A stretch of DNA of 20,182 nt from Priapulus caudatus (GCF_000485595.1 NW_014577512.1:45154-65335); one strand, 5' to 3'. Numbered from the stretch's first letter, positions 8,846 to 18,216 are shown. The notes: generated by a model not told the origin, from the sequence alone. Program-made: numbers and translations.

Positions 8846-9687
8846 CTTTACTTTTACAGGGTGACGTAATCTCTTCTTTCTGGTTGTTCTCATTAGACAA
8901 CCTTAAATTACAATTTTTAGTTGCTTCGAAACTATAACGAAAACACTATAGTTTCACATTACATTCAATGTGAGTCACACTTAAATTAACATATTTCCAG
9001 TTTATCGCAGAACCATACTCGCATCCCTGAGATGTCTATTCAATTGACATGAGGTTATCAAATTAAATTCTGTTAGAGCCATCAAATCTCGGGTCCCTAA
9101 TTAGCTTTGTTAGCAGCACAGTCAAGAAGACTTTCTCCAGATCTTGCCTGCTTAATTTGGAATTTAATTGAGTTTACCTATTCATTTCAAAAGAGCTTCG
9201 TTCATTCCGGCCATCTCATCAAAAGAAATCTTCCACCTCGCACAATATAGAAGCCGTATAAAGAGGTTTGACTTAAGGGCATAATTCAAATAACAATTTG
9301 TTAGTTTTATTACTTGATATATGTGAATGATTGTGCTCGTGACTTCGTGCGGGTCTTGACTATCACATGTATGTACAAAAAACTATTTTGCTATTTTACT
9401 CACTTCTGTTCTATTTACACACAAATCAATTCAGGTACAAACAGTTGCTACGTGTTGCACTTGCGGCTCTCCCTATCTACGTGTAACACCATTTCACATG
9501 TCTTGTAATTCTAACCGCTCTTGTTGCCACCTATCTCATGGACAATACATGGTGTTTTAATCAGTAGCGACAGGCCTAAAACCGCAATCCTTTCAGGCGG
9601 AATTGTATGAAGAAAACATTGATTCGATACATAACCTATATCGAAACGCGTCACGTCATTATCCGTGTTTATTCATGCCACCTTGCT
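8846..9687 (+). repeat. Repeat block Y, copy B
   Basis: Second copy of the block at 4108-4886, in the same orientation. Similarity starts at about ACTTTACTTTTACAGGGTGA and ends at GCCACCTTGCTCTC. It is about 8% longer than copy A, owing to many single-base insertions. An open frame of 64 residues at 9314-9508 is not preserved in copy A, so it is not considered a gene. Confidence 0.9.
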
Positions 9688-9722
9688 CTCTCTCTCTTCT
9701 CTCTCTGTCTCTCTCTCTCTCT

Positions 9723-9774
<52 letters not shown>

Positions 9775-10290
9775 CTCTCTCTTCTTTTTTTTCTATATTC
9801 TCTCTCTCTCTTCATTTTTCGATTTCTCTCTCTCTCTCTCTCTCTCGTGCTCTCTTTCTCGGTGTTAGTAGGTAGTTAGGTTCCATCGCGTCGTGGGACT
9901 TTCTTTCTTACTCTGGGCGTATTCTTCCTCTTGGGCGTTCTCTCGCGCGCTTCTCACCCTATGGTCGGACTCTCTCAGCTTTCTCTACCACGGCGTGATC
10001 TCTTTCTCTTTTCTGTGTCTCTCTCGTACACTTTCTGTCTCACTCCCCATTCTCCTCATTACTCACCTCTTCTATTTTTCTCTCGTCCTCACTCTCTTTC
10101 TCTCTTTCTCTCCTACTCCCCCCTCTCCTCTCTCGTGCTCTGCTCTTTCTCTGCTCTCTCTTCTCTTCTCTCTCTCTTCTCTCTCTCTCACACCACACAC
10201 TCTCTCTCTCTCTCTCTTTCTCTCTATCTTTAATTTTCTCTCTCTCTCTCTCTTCTTTCTTTCTATCTCTCACTCTCTTTCTTTTTGCTC
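9688..10290. repeat. (CT)n and degenerate CT-rich tract
   Basis: Nearly pure CT repeats at 9685-9850 and 10080-10270. Between them (9880-10060) is a pyrimidine-rich degenerate stretch. All pyrimidine frames stay open (Leu/Ser/Phe-rich) and are ignored as genes. Confidence 0.92.
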
Positions 10291-10534
10291 TGTATGGATT
10301 CCCATACGCAGTTCACTATGATGTTTTAAAAAAATGATACTATTAACATGCCCTATAGTTACGATTGAAAATTTGAAAGACGTTGCGACAATGTTTACAA
10401 GGATTCGAACAAGATGGCTTCAATTTCTTCAATGGCATGGACAGTGGCCGCCCATTTCTAATTATTTGAAGACGGGCGGACTACTATCAACTAGACATCA
10501 TCATCATAGAGGCCTCTAAAAATTATACAGCGCT

Positions 10535-11389
10535 TCACACTCGATCCATCAAATTAATAGCATGCAACACATCTGTAAAAGGATGATTTCTCATTAAGTC
10601 TAACATCGAAGCGTAGGAGGAGAGTAGTGACACAGTGAAGCGAATCCGCCCTATTCCAGGGGCGAATACATGCCTTTGCATGCGCACAGAGAAGAAACAG
10701 CACGCGGCTAGCGAAACACCAAAAACTTCATGAATGAACAAAAAAGCAAACAACAAACATATATGCCATACGCGCACGCGCACGCACGTCAATCCAAACA
10801 CGACTATCAAATGCATGCACGCCGTGCCGCTTTCACACAATCGCTTCGAATAAAATCTACTCAAAATATACCACACCGACGGTGAAAACTCTGCAAAACC
10901 TTGGAAATTCGGCCAACATCTGCCACGATCAGCTGAAGCTGCCGAGCTTACCATATATTTTACCGAAGCCAGATGAGAGAGCGATCAGTATTCACGGACG
11001 TAGCACATTGCGCTCCTCCTTCGACCTGGCATGGGGCACGATGGAGGTAACCAACGAACCGCGGAGCGTGACGTTGTCTCACGCTCAGACGCACAGTTCA
11101 CAGATACCGAGTCCACGGCAATGCACGTCGTACGCCGTAGCCACGCGAGCACGCACGCCACCGTGCGCCATACACGCATCAGGGCCTGCACGGTGAAGTA
11201 GTAGTAGGTATTATGAAGTTTTCTTCGGACGAAGCATCCGGCGATGCTCTGCACCGTAATACCGTTCACGGTCGGCACGCGCGGACGTCGAAGAGCGATT
11301 GCACGGCCCGTCAGGCGCTCGGCATGCTGATTTGCGATCTGAATCCCCGACGCCAGCAGACGTATCAACTCAGTGCGCGATGCTGCCAT
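10535..11389 (-). pseudogene. Unrecognised ~285-codon frame broken by one stop
   Basis: Two minus-strand frames, 11389-10985 (134 codons, TGA) and 10954-10535 (139 codons, TGA), are in the same frame and separated by ten stop-free codons. The whole 855 bp therefore has one internal stop. The first part begins MAASRTELIRLLASGIQIAN and has many G- or C-ending codons. The second part has a hydrophobic stretch (LLFAFLFIHEVFGV) that could be a membrane segment. No stop is seen upstream of the first ATG through to the CT-strand microsatellite, so the start is uncertain; CGCGGCGCAG just before it could be a splice acceptor. I recognise no domain. It may be a decayed gene, exons read through introns, or chance in GC-rich DNA. 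Confidence 0.25.
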
Positions 11390-11493
11390 TGCCTGCGCCG
11401 CGGAAGCGAGAGAACAAAGCCAGTTAAGCGAGATGATCGAGGTAGAGAACCACGGGGTAGGCGCGAGAGAGACCAGAGAGTAGATGAGAGCGA

Positions 11494-11526
11494 GAGATGA
11501 GAGAGAGAGAGAGAGAGAGAGAGACG
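11494..11526. repeat. (GA)n microsatellite
   Basis: Short GA run leading into block X copy B, matching the longer GA run before copy A. Degenerate GA-rich sequence begins at about 11466. Confidence 0.9.
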
Positions 11527-11542
11527 CGAGCCGAGACGAAGC

Positions 11543-11897
11543 AGAGGGAGGGGAGGGAGGGAGACTGCACTATTTGGGGTACTTGAGAATGGGACGTGGT
11601 GCAGCAATGCAGGCGCTTCAAGCGTGACAGCCTGGCGGCTGTAATTAATCGTTGCCGCTTCCGTTTTAAGCTTGTCAGGCGCAAACGAACGGCCCGTCGT
11701 CGTCGGCGTGGACGTCGTCGGCGTTGTCGTTCTGTTGGCGGCCCGTCGTTGTTGTTGTTTATTTGTTTTGTTGGGATTTATTTTATATTCGTTTTATCAT
11801 GAAGTGTTGCGGGACTGTTACCTGAGCGTAGGAGCGACCACCCCGGGGCTGTTGGCGGGTGTTAGTGGTGGTTGGCATTATCGGTGGTATTTGGTGG
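11543..11897 (+). repeat. Repeat block X, copy B
   Basis: Second copy of the block at 3714-3999, same orientation. It is longer, with extra bases near 11572-11605 and a GAGCGACCACCCCGG-containing insertion near 11830. Like copy A it lies between GA and GGC repeats. It is not followed by block Y. Confidence 0.85.
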
Positions 11898-11907
11898 AGA
11901 GCCAGTA

Positions 11908-11960
11908 CGTGGGTGGCGGGCGGCGGCGGGGCGGCGGGCGCGGCGGCGGCGCGGGTGTGC
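11908..11960. repeat. GGC-rich repeat
   Basis: Interrupted GGC/GGGC units after block X, corresponding in position to the GGC run at 4003-4100. Confidence 0.75.
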
Positions 11961-11989
11961 TCAGGAGGAACTAGTACGGGGTGCGCTGA

Positions 11990-13800
11990 TTTGTGGTGAT
12001 GGTTGTGGGTGGTGGTAGTGGTGTCTTGTGGTGTGGTTGTGTATTTGGTTGATGGTGATGGCTGCTTAGCTGCTGCTGCTGCTCTGGCTTGTAGGGGAGG
12101 AACGAATGGGGTGGTGGTGGCCGTTTTTTGGTGTTGGTATAGGTGTTGTCGTGTGTCGTTGGTGGTGTGTGTTTGGGTGGTGTAAGTGGTGGTGGTGGTG
12201 GTGGCCACATGACTGTGTTGGTTGGTGATGGTTAGGTAGGTTGAGCGTCAATGGGCTGTGTGGTGTGTCGGTATGAGGTGGTGGTGTGTTAGGGTAACCA
12301 TGGGCTGGGTGTTGTTGTTGTTGTTGTTGTTGTTGGGTGGTGGTGGTGGTGGGTTGGTTGGTGGTGGCTGGTGGTGGGGTGGTGGTGTGTGGTTGGTGGT
12401 GGTGGTTTTGGTGATGATAGATGGTGGAGGTCGGTGGCCCGGTGATGATGGTAATACCGGTGGTGGTAGTCGGTGGTGGTGTTGGTGGTGGTGTTGGTCG
12501 CGTGGTGGCGTCGTGTGTGAGTGGAATCCGACGTGGGTGGTCGGTGGGTCGGTGATGGATGTTGGAGGTCGTGGTGGTTTTGTGGCTTGTGGTTGTCGGT
12601 TTGTGGTTTGTGGTAATATGGTCGGCGGTGGGGGTCGTGTTGGTGGTGGGCTCGTCGGCTCCGCGCTGTTGGGGTGATGGTATGTTGGTGGTCTAGGTTC
12701 GGTTTGATGTTGGTGCCTGGTGGTTGGTGTGTTGATGGTGGTGGTGGTGGTGGTGGTGGTGTTGTTGTTGTTGTTCGCTTGGTGGTGGTGGTGGTGGTGC
12801 GGTGGTGGTGGTGGTGGTCGGTTGGTGCGGGCTGTGTGTTGGTGGTGGGTGGTGGGTGTAAGGGTAGGTGACCACGGGTCGGTCGGTGGTGGCTTTTGGT
12901 GTGGTTCGCGCTCGGTTGAGTCCGGTAGGATTCCAGGTTGGTGATGATGTTGGATTGGTGTGGTTTGTGGGCTTGTGTTTGTGGTTTGCGGTTTGTTTGG
13001 AATCGGTGGCTGTACCCCGGTGAGGTGGTGGTGTTGGTGGTCGGTGTTTGGTGGTGGTGGTGGCTCGGGGTGGGTGGTCGGTGGTGGTGGTGGCTGGTGG
13101 TGGTGGTCGCCCGTGTGGTGGTGGTCGGTAGTGGCTGTGTGGTGGTTGGTAGGTGTTGGTGGTGTTTGTTGGTGATTTGGTGGTGTGGTGATGGTAGTGT
13201 AGAGTGGTGGTGTAGGCAGGAAGGTGCCACATTGTCGGTGGCGTTTGGTGGTTTGGTGGTGGTGGTGATGGTGTAGTGGTGGTATTGGTTTGGTGGTTGG
13301 GATGCTGCTGCTGCTGCTGCTGGCTGGTTGGTGTAGTTGGTGGTGCGCGGAACTCACGGCGTGGCGGTGGCTGGTGCCGGTGGTGGTGGTGGCGGCGGTG
13401 GTGGGTGTGGGATGGAGACGCGAATGGGGCCAGGGACGGGCGATGGTTGGTGCGGTGTTGGTGCGGTGGCGTGGTAGTGGCGGTGGTCGGTTTGCCGCTG
13501 ATGGGTGGCGGCGGCGGCGGCGGCGGCAGGCGGCGGTGCGAGGCTAGTCAAGTTGGTGGTGGTGGTGGTGGTGGTGGTGGTGATGGGTGCCAGTGGTGTG
13601 GTGTTGGTTGTGGTTGTATGTGGTGGTGGCGCGGCGGTTGGCGGTGACGACGTGGCCGCGCAGGCCGGCTGGTGACGAGCGGTCCGGCGGCTGAGGCCGG
13701 TTGTAATGTTGGTAGTGGTGCGTTCTGGTAGTGGCCTTTGTGGTGGTGCCTAGGCTGTAGGTGCGTCGGGTGGCGTTTAGCCGGGGTGGTGCTACTGCTG
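11990..13800. repeat. 1.8-kb (GGT)n-type G+T-rich tract
   Basis: The plus strand consists almost entirely of G and T, arranged as GGT/GTT/GGC triplets with frequent degenerate interruptions. Purer segments are a GTT run (12310-12333), GGT runs (12734-12762, 13553-13582) and a GGC run (13506-13528). The opposite strand is nearly free of stops, giving frames of up to 369 residues made mostly of His, Thr, Pro and Asn in all phases. That composition and the presence of equal frames in other phases argue against coding. Confidence 0.9.
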
Positions 13801-13840
13801 CGATAGTATTGTGTAGTAGTTGTGGTTATGTTTGTGTTTT

Positions 13841-13987
13841 TGTTGTCGTCGTCGTTATCGTCGAAGTCGTCAATGTTGTTGTTGCTGCTGCTGTTGCTTC
13901 TCTTGTTGTTGTTGTTGTTGTTTTTGTTGTGGTTGTTGTTGTTGTTGTGGTTGTTGTTGTTGTGCTTGTTGTTGTTGTTGCTGCTGT
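13841..13987. repeat. (GTC)n/(GTT)n/(GCT)n compound microsatellite
   Basis: GTCGTCGTC at about 13841, then mainly GTT with GCT and GGT variants up to 13987. Confidence 0.9.
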
Positions 13988-14008
13988 TCTTATTCATCAT
14001 ACTCTCAT

Positions 14009-14430
14009 TCGCCTTCTTCGTCTTTTTCTTCTTCTTTGTCTTTTTCTTCTTCATCGTCTTTTTCTTCTTCTTCGTCTATTTCTTCTTCTTCGTCTTCTTC
14101 GTCTTCTTCGTCTTCCTTCGTCTTCCTTCGTCTTTCTTCGTTCGAGCGTCTTCGTATAGGCGCGCGTCTTTATTTTGTTTATTCGTCGTCCTGTCGGCCG
14201 TCTTCCGTCGTCTTCGTCGTCTTTCGTCGTTCTTCTTCGTCTTGCGTCGTCTTCGTCGTCTTCGTCGTCTTTCGTTGTATTCGTTCGTCTTCGTCGGCTT
14301 TCTTGTATCGGTTCGTCTTCGTCTTCGTCTTCGTCTTCGTCTTTTTCCGTCTTCGTCTTCGTCTTCGTTCTGTCTTCGTCTTGTCTTCTTCTTCTTCTTT
14401 CTTCTTCTTCTTCTTCTGCTTGTTGTTTTC
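14009..14430. repeat. TTC/TTCGTC repeat with 18-bp higher-order units
   Basis: Five consecutive 18-bp units start at 14019, 14037, 14055, 14073 and 14091. They follow the form CGTCTTTTTCTTCTTCTT with small changes. After that come CTTCCTTCGT-type units, CTTCGT hexamers (for example 14314-14342) and a final TTC run to about 14420. All frames are open, so no gene is called. Confidence 0.9.
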
Positions 14431-14521
14431 TTCTACACACCCACATACGTGTGCGTGTAGTACATACCTAACTATATCAGTTTGCTTCACCCGTCATTCT
14501 CCCATTATATATTCTTGATAT

Positions 14522-14547
14522 TATACTATAGTATATATATATATATA

Positions 14548-14578
<31 letters not shown>

Positions 14579-14601
14579 TTTAATATATATAACTATATAT
14601 G
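14522..14601. repeat. (TA)n microsatellite
   Basis: About 80 bp of TA repeats with a GTGTA interruption near 14552. Confidence 0.95.
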
Positions 14602-14863
14602 TACGGATGAATCAAGGCCTGGGCAAGATGCGGTATTGAAGCTGGTAGGAATGTCTCTCTCTCTCCAGCGCCCGAACTGCGTTATTGCGTGAGCTATGCT
14701 GACGGATTTGTAGGGAACCTACCATGCACACGCAGGGGGCCTCTATACGCGGAACTCACTTGCCTTGCATTCTGGACACTATTGTCAGGCTAGTCGCCGT
14801 GAGTACAACTAATAACGAGGTGTAATCGAACTATTCGTTGGACGTGGGAAGAAGCTAATATAC

Positions 14864-14945
14864 TGTTGATACCGCTGTATATTTCGCGGTGGTTTAATTT
14901 TCGCGAATTTCGGAACGGGTCTGCCGACCGCGGAAAAATAACAGG
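14864..14945 (-). repeat. CGCGAAAAT-type dispersed repeat, copy 1
   Basis: ATATTTCGCGGTGG, TTAATTTTCGCGAATTTCGG and CCGCGGAAAAATAA repeat the CGCGAAAAT word on alternating strands. The same pattern, inverted, lies at 16153-16235. An open minus frame of 110 residues (14790-15122) runs through this repeat and is therefore not called as a gene. Confidence 0.6.
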
Positions 14946-15013
14946 CACGCTTAATTCATACCGAATAATACGAACAAGAGCGCAGAGGTCTGGCTTCATC
15001 TGTGGTCTGTTGC

Positions 15014-15030
15014 TACGGTTATAAACCGTA
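15014..15030. other. 7-bp hairpin
   Basis: TACGGTT and AACCGTA are perfect inverses around ATA. Confidence 0.55.
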
Positions 15031-15389
15031 ACATTTAAGTTGTTGCCGTAGTGGACACCTTTGTTTAGGCGCAGATATTGCAGATACGACGATGTTGCGT
15101 ACACATCATTTTCAGAAGCCATTCTGCAGTTACTGCACTACCTACCGCCAAAATCCCATTGAATTTGATACATACGAACACGGGATCGCGTGGTGCCTGA
15201 ACTCCTGTATTTTCGGTGCATTGTTGAACCGCTACCTAAACCTAAACCCTATTATAAAAAAATGGTTGTAAAAAAATTATTGTTGTTATTAAATTGTTGT
15301 TAATTAAATCATTAAATTATTTGAGTTAAAATTGGAAATAGTTAAATGGATTAAAGATAAAAAAAAAATTACAAGAAACAGTATATAAT

Positions 15390-15470
15390 AAAAAAATCCA
15401 GATTGGGATTCGATCCAACCAACCTTTTGAGCCGTGACGCTTGTGCATGTACGCGTTCGGGCTATCCAGC
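15390..15470 (-). ncRNA. tRNA-like sequence with T-tract (SINE head or tRNA relic)
   Basis: On the minus strand, GATAGCCCGAACGCG resembles a tRNA A box. About 50 bases later GATCGAATC matches the B-box consensus GWTCRANNC exactly. GTTGG and CCAAT can form the T stem if one C is extra. A run of T (plus-strand A 15390-15396) follows the 3' end as a Pol III terminator would. The acceptor ends do not pair and the A-B spacing is a few bases too long for an intact tRNA. A tRNA-derived SINE head or a decayed tRNA is therefore more likely than a working gene. AT-rich sequence down to 15250 could be its tail. Confidence 0.4.
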
Positions 15471-15744
15471 TTTATTGGGTTTTCTAGATTATGGATGTGC
15501 CATTGGAATATGACAACACGTGTCACGTTATATTGAGGCCGTTCAGCGAATCCATGCTTACACACCTCCTTTGAGGGTCAAAAGGTTATCAGACACTTAC
15601 TCTTGCACGTCAAGCTGTGAAGGATTGCACATTCAATGAGTTCGGCTATTCATAAAAGGCTGATAAAAATGGGTAGGTAAGCGCTGTAAACAAAAAAGTT
15701 TTTCACTTGATCCATTAGGCCATGTCCTCCAGAAAATGTTTGAT

Positions 15745-16140
15745 ATTCTGACCTTTCCCCACTCGCCTTTGACCTGTGACCTCAATTTTCGCACTGGTGA
15801 TGGGTTCCTTGCCCATCACCAGCTATACACCGAATATTAAGAGCATAGGTCGAGCCGTTAAAGATTTGATGCCGCCAATTCCGTAATTCTCTCTTATACC
15901 TTTAAGTTAAGGGGGAAAATATTTCCCCTCCGTTTAAGGAATATTGACTTTGGGACCCTTGACCCCCAAATTGTCATTTTCTAATCCTGTTTCACGATCC
16001 CCCCCGACCGTCCAAATCATGAGCTACCGTACGTCGATGCGTTACGATTTTTTGTGCCCAACTGGTAAAGGACGGTACGGAACGGACGCACGATTTCATG
16101 CGATTCTACAAGCTGCATCTGACTTCGTCAGATGAGCTAA
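15745..16140 (+). repeat. Dispersed non-coding repeat, copy 2
   Basis: The 15825-16140 part aligns with 5044-5340. This copy extends further left with TGACCTTTCCCC and GCCTTTGACCTGTGACCTC. It ends in the same GATGAGCTAA. A 63-residue open frame at 15944-16135 lies wholly inside the repeat and is not preserved in copy 1. Confidence 0.65.
15794..15822. other. Perfect 11-bp hairpin inside repeat copy 2
   Basis: CTGGTGATGGG (15794-15804) and CCCATCACCAG (15812-15822) are perfect inverses around the loop TTCCTTG. The hairpin sits just left of the part aligned with copy 1. Confidence 0.8.
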
Positions 16141-16152
16141 TAATTCATAATT

Positions 16153-16235
16153 CACCGAACGCGAAATTAATCACTAGCGAAATTGTCCGTCAAGTCTGAA
16201 TTCGCGAAAATATCTGTACGCGAAAAATATGGCGT
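16153..16235 (+). repeat. CGCGAAAAT-type dispersed repeat, copy 2
   Basis: GCGAAATTAA, GCGAAATTG, TTCGCGAAAATAT and GCGAAAAATAT in 80 bp. It is in inverted orientation relative to 14864-14945 and begins right after dispersed repeat copy 2. Confidence 0.6.
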
Positions 16236-16388
16236 ATACAGTAGCTAGGTACGTACTACGCGCACGCGTGGGTTGGTGTGTGCTTAGCTATTGCGCACGA
16301 GTCATGATTCGTTATCTATGGTTTAGCTTTAATGTCTTTTAACGTTAAGATGGTCTTTGTGAAACGGGGTTTTCAGCTGTATAGTTTT

Positions 16389-16432
16389 GCTAAATGTTTT
16401 GCGTTATAGTGTTGTTGCTGTTGCTGCTGCTC
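16389..16432 (+). repeat. Microsatellite-linked repeat, copy 1
   Basis: CTAAATGTTTTGCGTTATAG is followed by GTT/GCT triplets. The same flank plus triplets recurs at 18805-18889 (CTAAATGTTCTGCGTTACTC). The frame 16387-16572 begins in this repeat; its later part (LQEDQLYYTGVSSLLPLN) is non-repetitive but too short to call. Confidence 0.7.
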
Positions 16433-17160
16433 GAGGCAAAGGACTGCAGGAGGATCAGTTGTACTACACCGGCGTAAGCTCACTACTTCCTTTAAACACA
16501 ATTCGAAATACACTTGGTGATTACAACCCTCTCTCTGAAGGCCACAATCACCTCTCAACTACCACGCGCTGACAGTGATCATGCAACTCGCACTCCACAG
16601 AGAACATTACGATGTGATATCTCAACCAACTTCATAACCTAGTAAGAAGTCTTTCTTTGTCCAGCAGACTGCAACGCGAGAACCTAGCGTTGATCGAATT
16701 GACGTTTCATTGCATTTTTTTTAATTTGATTCCCGCGTCGCCGCTACGACTAGGTTGTAGATGCCCCACCGCGCGCCATGCAGTCGTTATCACGCTATCG
16801 GCTTGTTTTCGTAATATGGCATGCGTCGTAGGATAATTCACCTATCCGCCTGCGCGAGATCAACACGACCCCCTAAGATATTGCTGCGCGGTCAAGCTAG
16901 ATCGGGTTATCCAAATATTTTTACGAGCGTGCGTTGCCTCTGGGGTTTTTTTTCTAAAACGTCCCCCCGACGCTAGAAATCCCGGTTATATTTGCGAAAT
17001 ACGGATAGGTTTATTTACTGACGCGCCTCTTTGTATAAGTCGTTTGAGTAATCCAGCTTGCCTTCAATGGCGCTCCTGTTTTCTTGTGCACCATCCGGCC
17101 CGGTTAGCTACGCGTTAGACCCAAGCGTGAAGAGAAATGAAAGGTAGTGTATATGTCTTC
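16433..17160. other. No gene or clear repeat seen
   Basis: Mixed composition with short runs of T. Frames are short and unrecognised. Confidence 0.45.
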
Positions 17161-17169
17161 TCTTTTTCA

Positions 17170-17220
17170 TGCGTGTACGTGCGCGCGTGCGTACGTGCGT
17201 GCGTGCGCGTGGGTGTGTGT
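17170..17220. repeat. GCGTGC/GTGC-rich simple repeat
   Basis: Alternating purine-pyrimidine GCGTGTACGTGCGCGCGTGC and related words, ending in GTGTGTGT. Confidence 0.8.
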
Positions 17221-17268
17221 TCTTGGGTTCCCATGTCGTATGTTCGCGCGACACAGATATCGTGTGTA

Positions 17269-17654
17269 TCATAGCTGCCTCAACACGGAGATCGATATTC
17301 TAAGGAATAATGAGTAATTATAATATGTAAATGCTATGTCTATGTCCAGTGAAGCACGCCACGAAGACACAGCAACGAGCGCGACGTGACTGCCACGTCG
17401 TTCGCGTAAAAGGCGTAGCATTAAAGCGACACGATCTGATACCCAGGCCCTCAGGCTCGGGCTCTCAGGCCCTCTCGGCCAGCAATTTACAGGTGTTGCG
17501 AGGTTCAAGCGAACCCTACGCACAAACCATATTGATCCGCGTGTGCGCGGGCAACGCGTCATCAAATATGGCGACACGTATATTGTGCTGTGAGCTGATC
17601 GTTACGAGCAGCGCGCGCAAGGCTCGTCAATCAACGCTGGGCGGGGTCTTGTGA
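17269..17654. other. Moderately GC-rich stretch, overlapping doubtful frames
   Basis: Frames of 107 residues (plus, 17331-17654) and 102 residues (minus, 17269-17577) overlap on opposite strands and neither resembles a known protein. CAGGCCCTC at 17444-17452 recurs at 17467-17475. GGTTCAAGCGAACC at 17503-17516 is a small hairpin and not a full tRNA arm. I do not call a gene. Confidence 0.35.
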
Positions 17655-17678
17655 GAGACTGAGAGAACTTGAGAACAC

Positions 17679-17742
17679 ATGTATATCAGGGGTGAATAAT
17701 TACAACTTTTTTCATATTAACCCCCCCCCCCCTGATGTATAT
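17679..17742. mobile_element. 48-bp hAT-like miniature element with 8-bp target duplication
   Basis: The element runs from CAGGGGTGAATAA (17687) to TTAACCCCC...CTG (17734), so its ends are inverse CAGGGG sequences. It is flanked by the perfect octamer ATGTATAT at 17679-17686 and 17735-17742. Eight-base duplications, CAGGGG ends and a T2/A7 pattern in the octamer are hallmarks of hAT insertions. The right end contains a run of 12 C whose length may be unreliable. With 48 bp it is almost nothing but termini, so it is either an extreme internal deletion or a fortuitous arrangement. Confidence 0.55.
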
Positions 17743-18216
17743 CAACCTATGTCCCTTCAAGAATATCCGTCGAGATCGCGGCGTTTAGGCACATCATTCT
17801 CATAACGACGCCACGTCATTTTTTTACATTCACGCTCTTTTTCGAGATTGGTTGCTAGATACGGCACTAGATGAGAATTACCTGTCCAACTGGATTAACG
17901 CGTACACGTATTTGATATGCAAACCTAGATCTATGGACTAATGATAAGTTGTGAAAGATCAGCACGCGTGCTATAATATATGTATGTGTTATCACCACTC
18001 CTGTTATCACCCATAGTTCTCTTACCGCACGCTGTGAAAGTCGCCGCTATTTTAACCAGCCCCGATGCGTCGATGTCACCGTGTGTCACCGATGTCGCTC
18101 TGCTTGCAGTATATAGATTGCATTCTCGTAATGCTCTTCCATGAAGGAGCTTGTTACTAGGATTACACTCGCCCCCACCACCACCGCCACCCGCACTAAA
18201 ATCCGCTTCTATGCAG

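Noticed and set aside
10396-10412. B-box-like GTTCGAATC on the minus strand
   Set aside because: No pairing T stem, no A box at a suitable distance and no T-run.
12248-13357. 369-residue minus-strand frame rich in His, Thr, Pro and Asn
   Set aside because: It is the complement of a GGT/GTT repeat tract. Frames of 179 and 313 residues are open in other phases of the same strand, and composition follows the repeat.
14019-14420. Possible CRISPR-like array because of regular 18-bp units
   Set aside because: Units are contiguous with no unique spacers; it is a simple TTC-type repeat in eukaryotic DNA.
13820-14518. 232- and 212-residue plus frames rich in Cys, Ser, Leu and Phe
   Set aside because: They are translations of GTT and TTC/TTCGTC repeats in adjacent phases.
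14790-15122. 110-residue minus frame that looks protein-like
   Set aside because: Its C-terminal half is a translation of the CGCGAAAAT dispersed repeat, with no recognisable domain.
15326-15565. 79-residue minus frame
   Set aside because: It overlaps the tRNA-like sequence and AT-rich tail and resembles no protein.
17503-17516. GGTTCAAGCGAACC as a tRNA T arm
   Set aside because: The loop is only four bases and no other tRNA arms can be found upstream.
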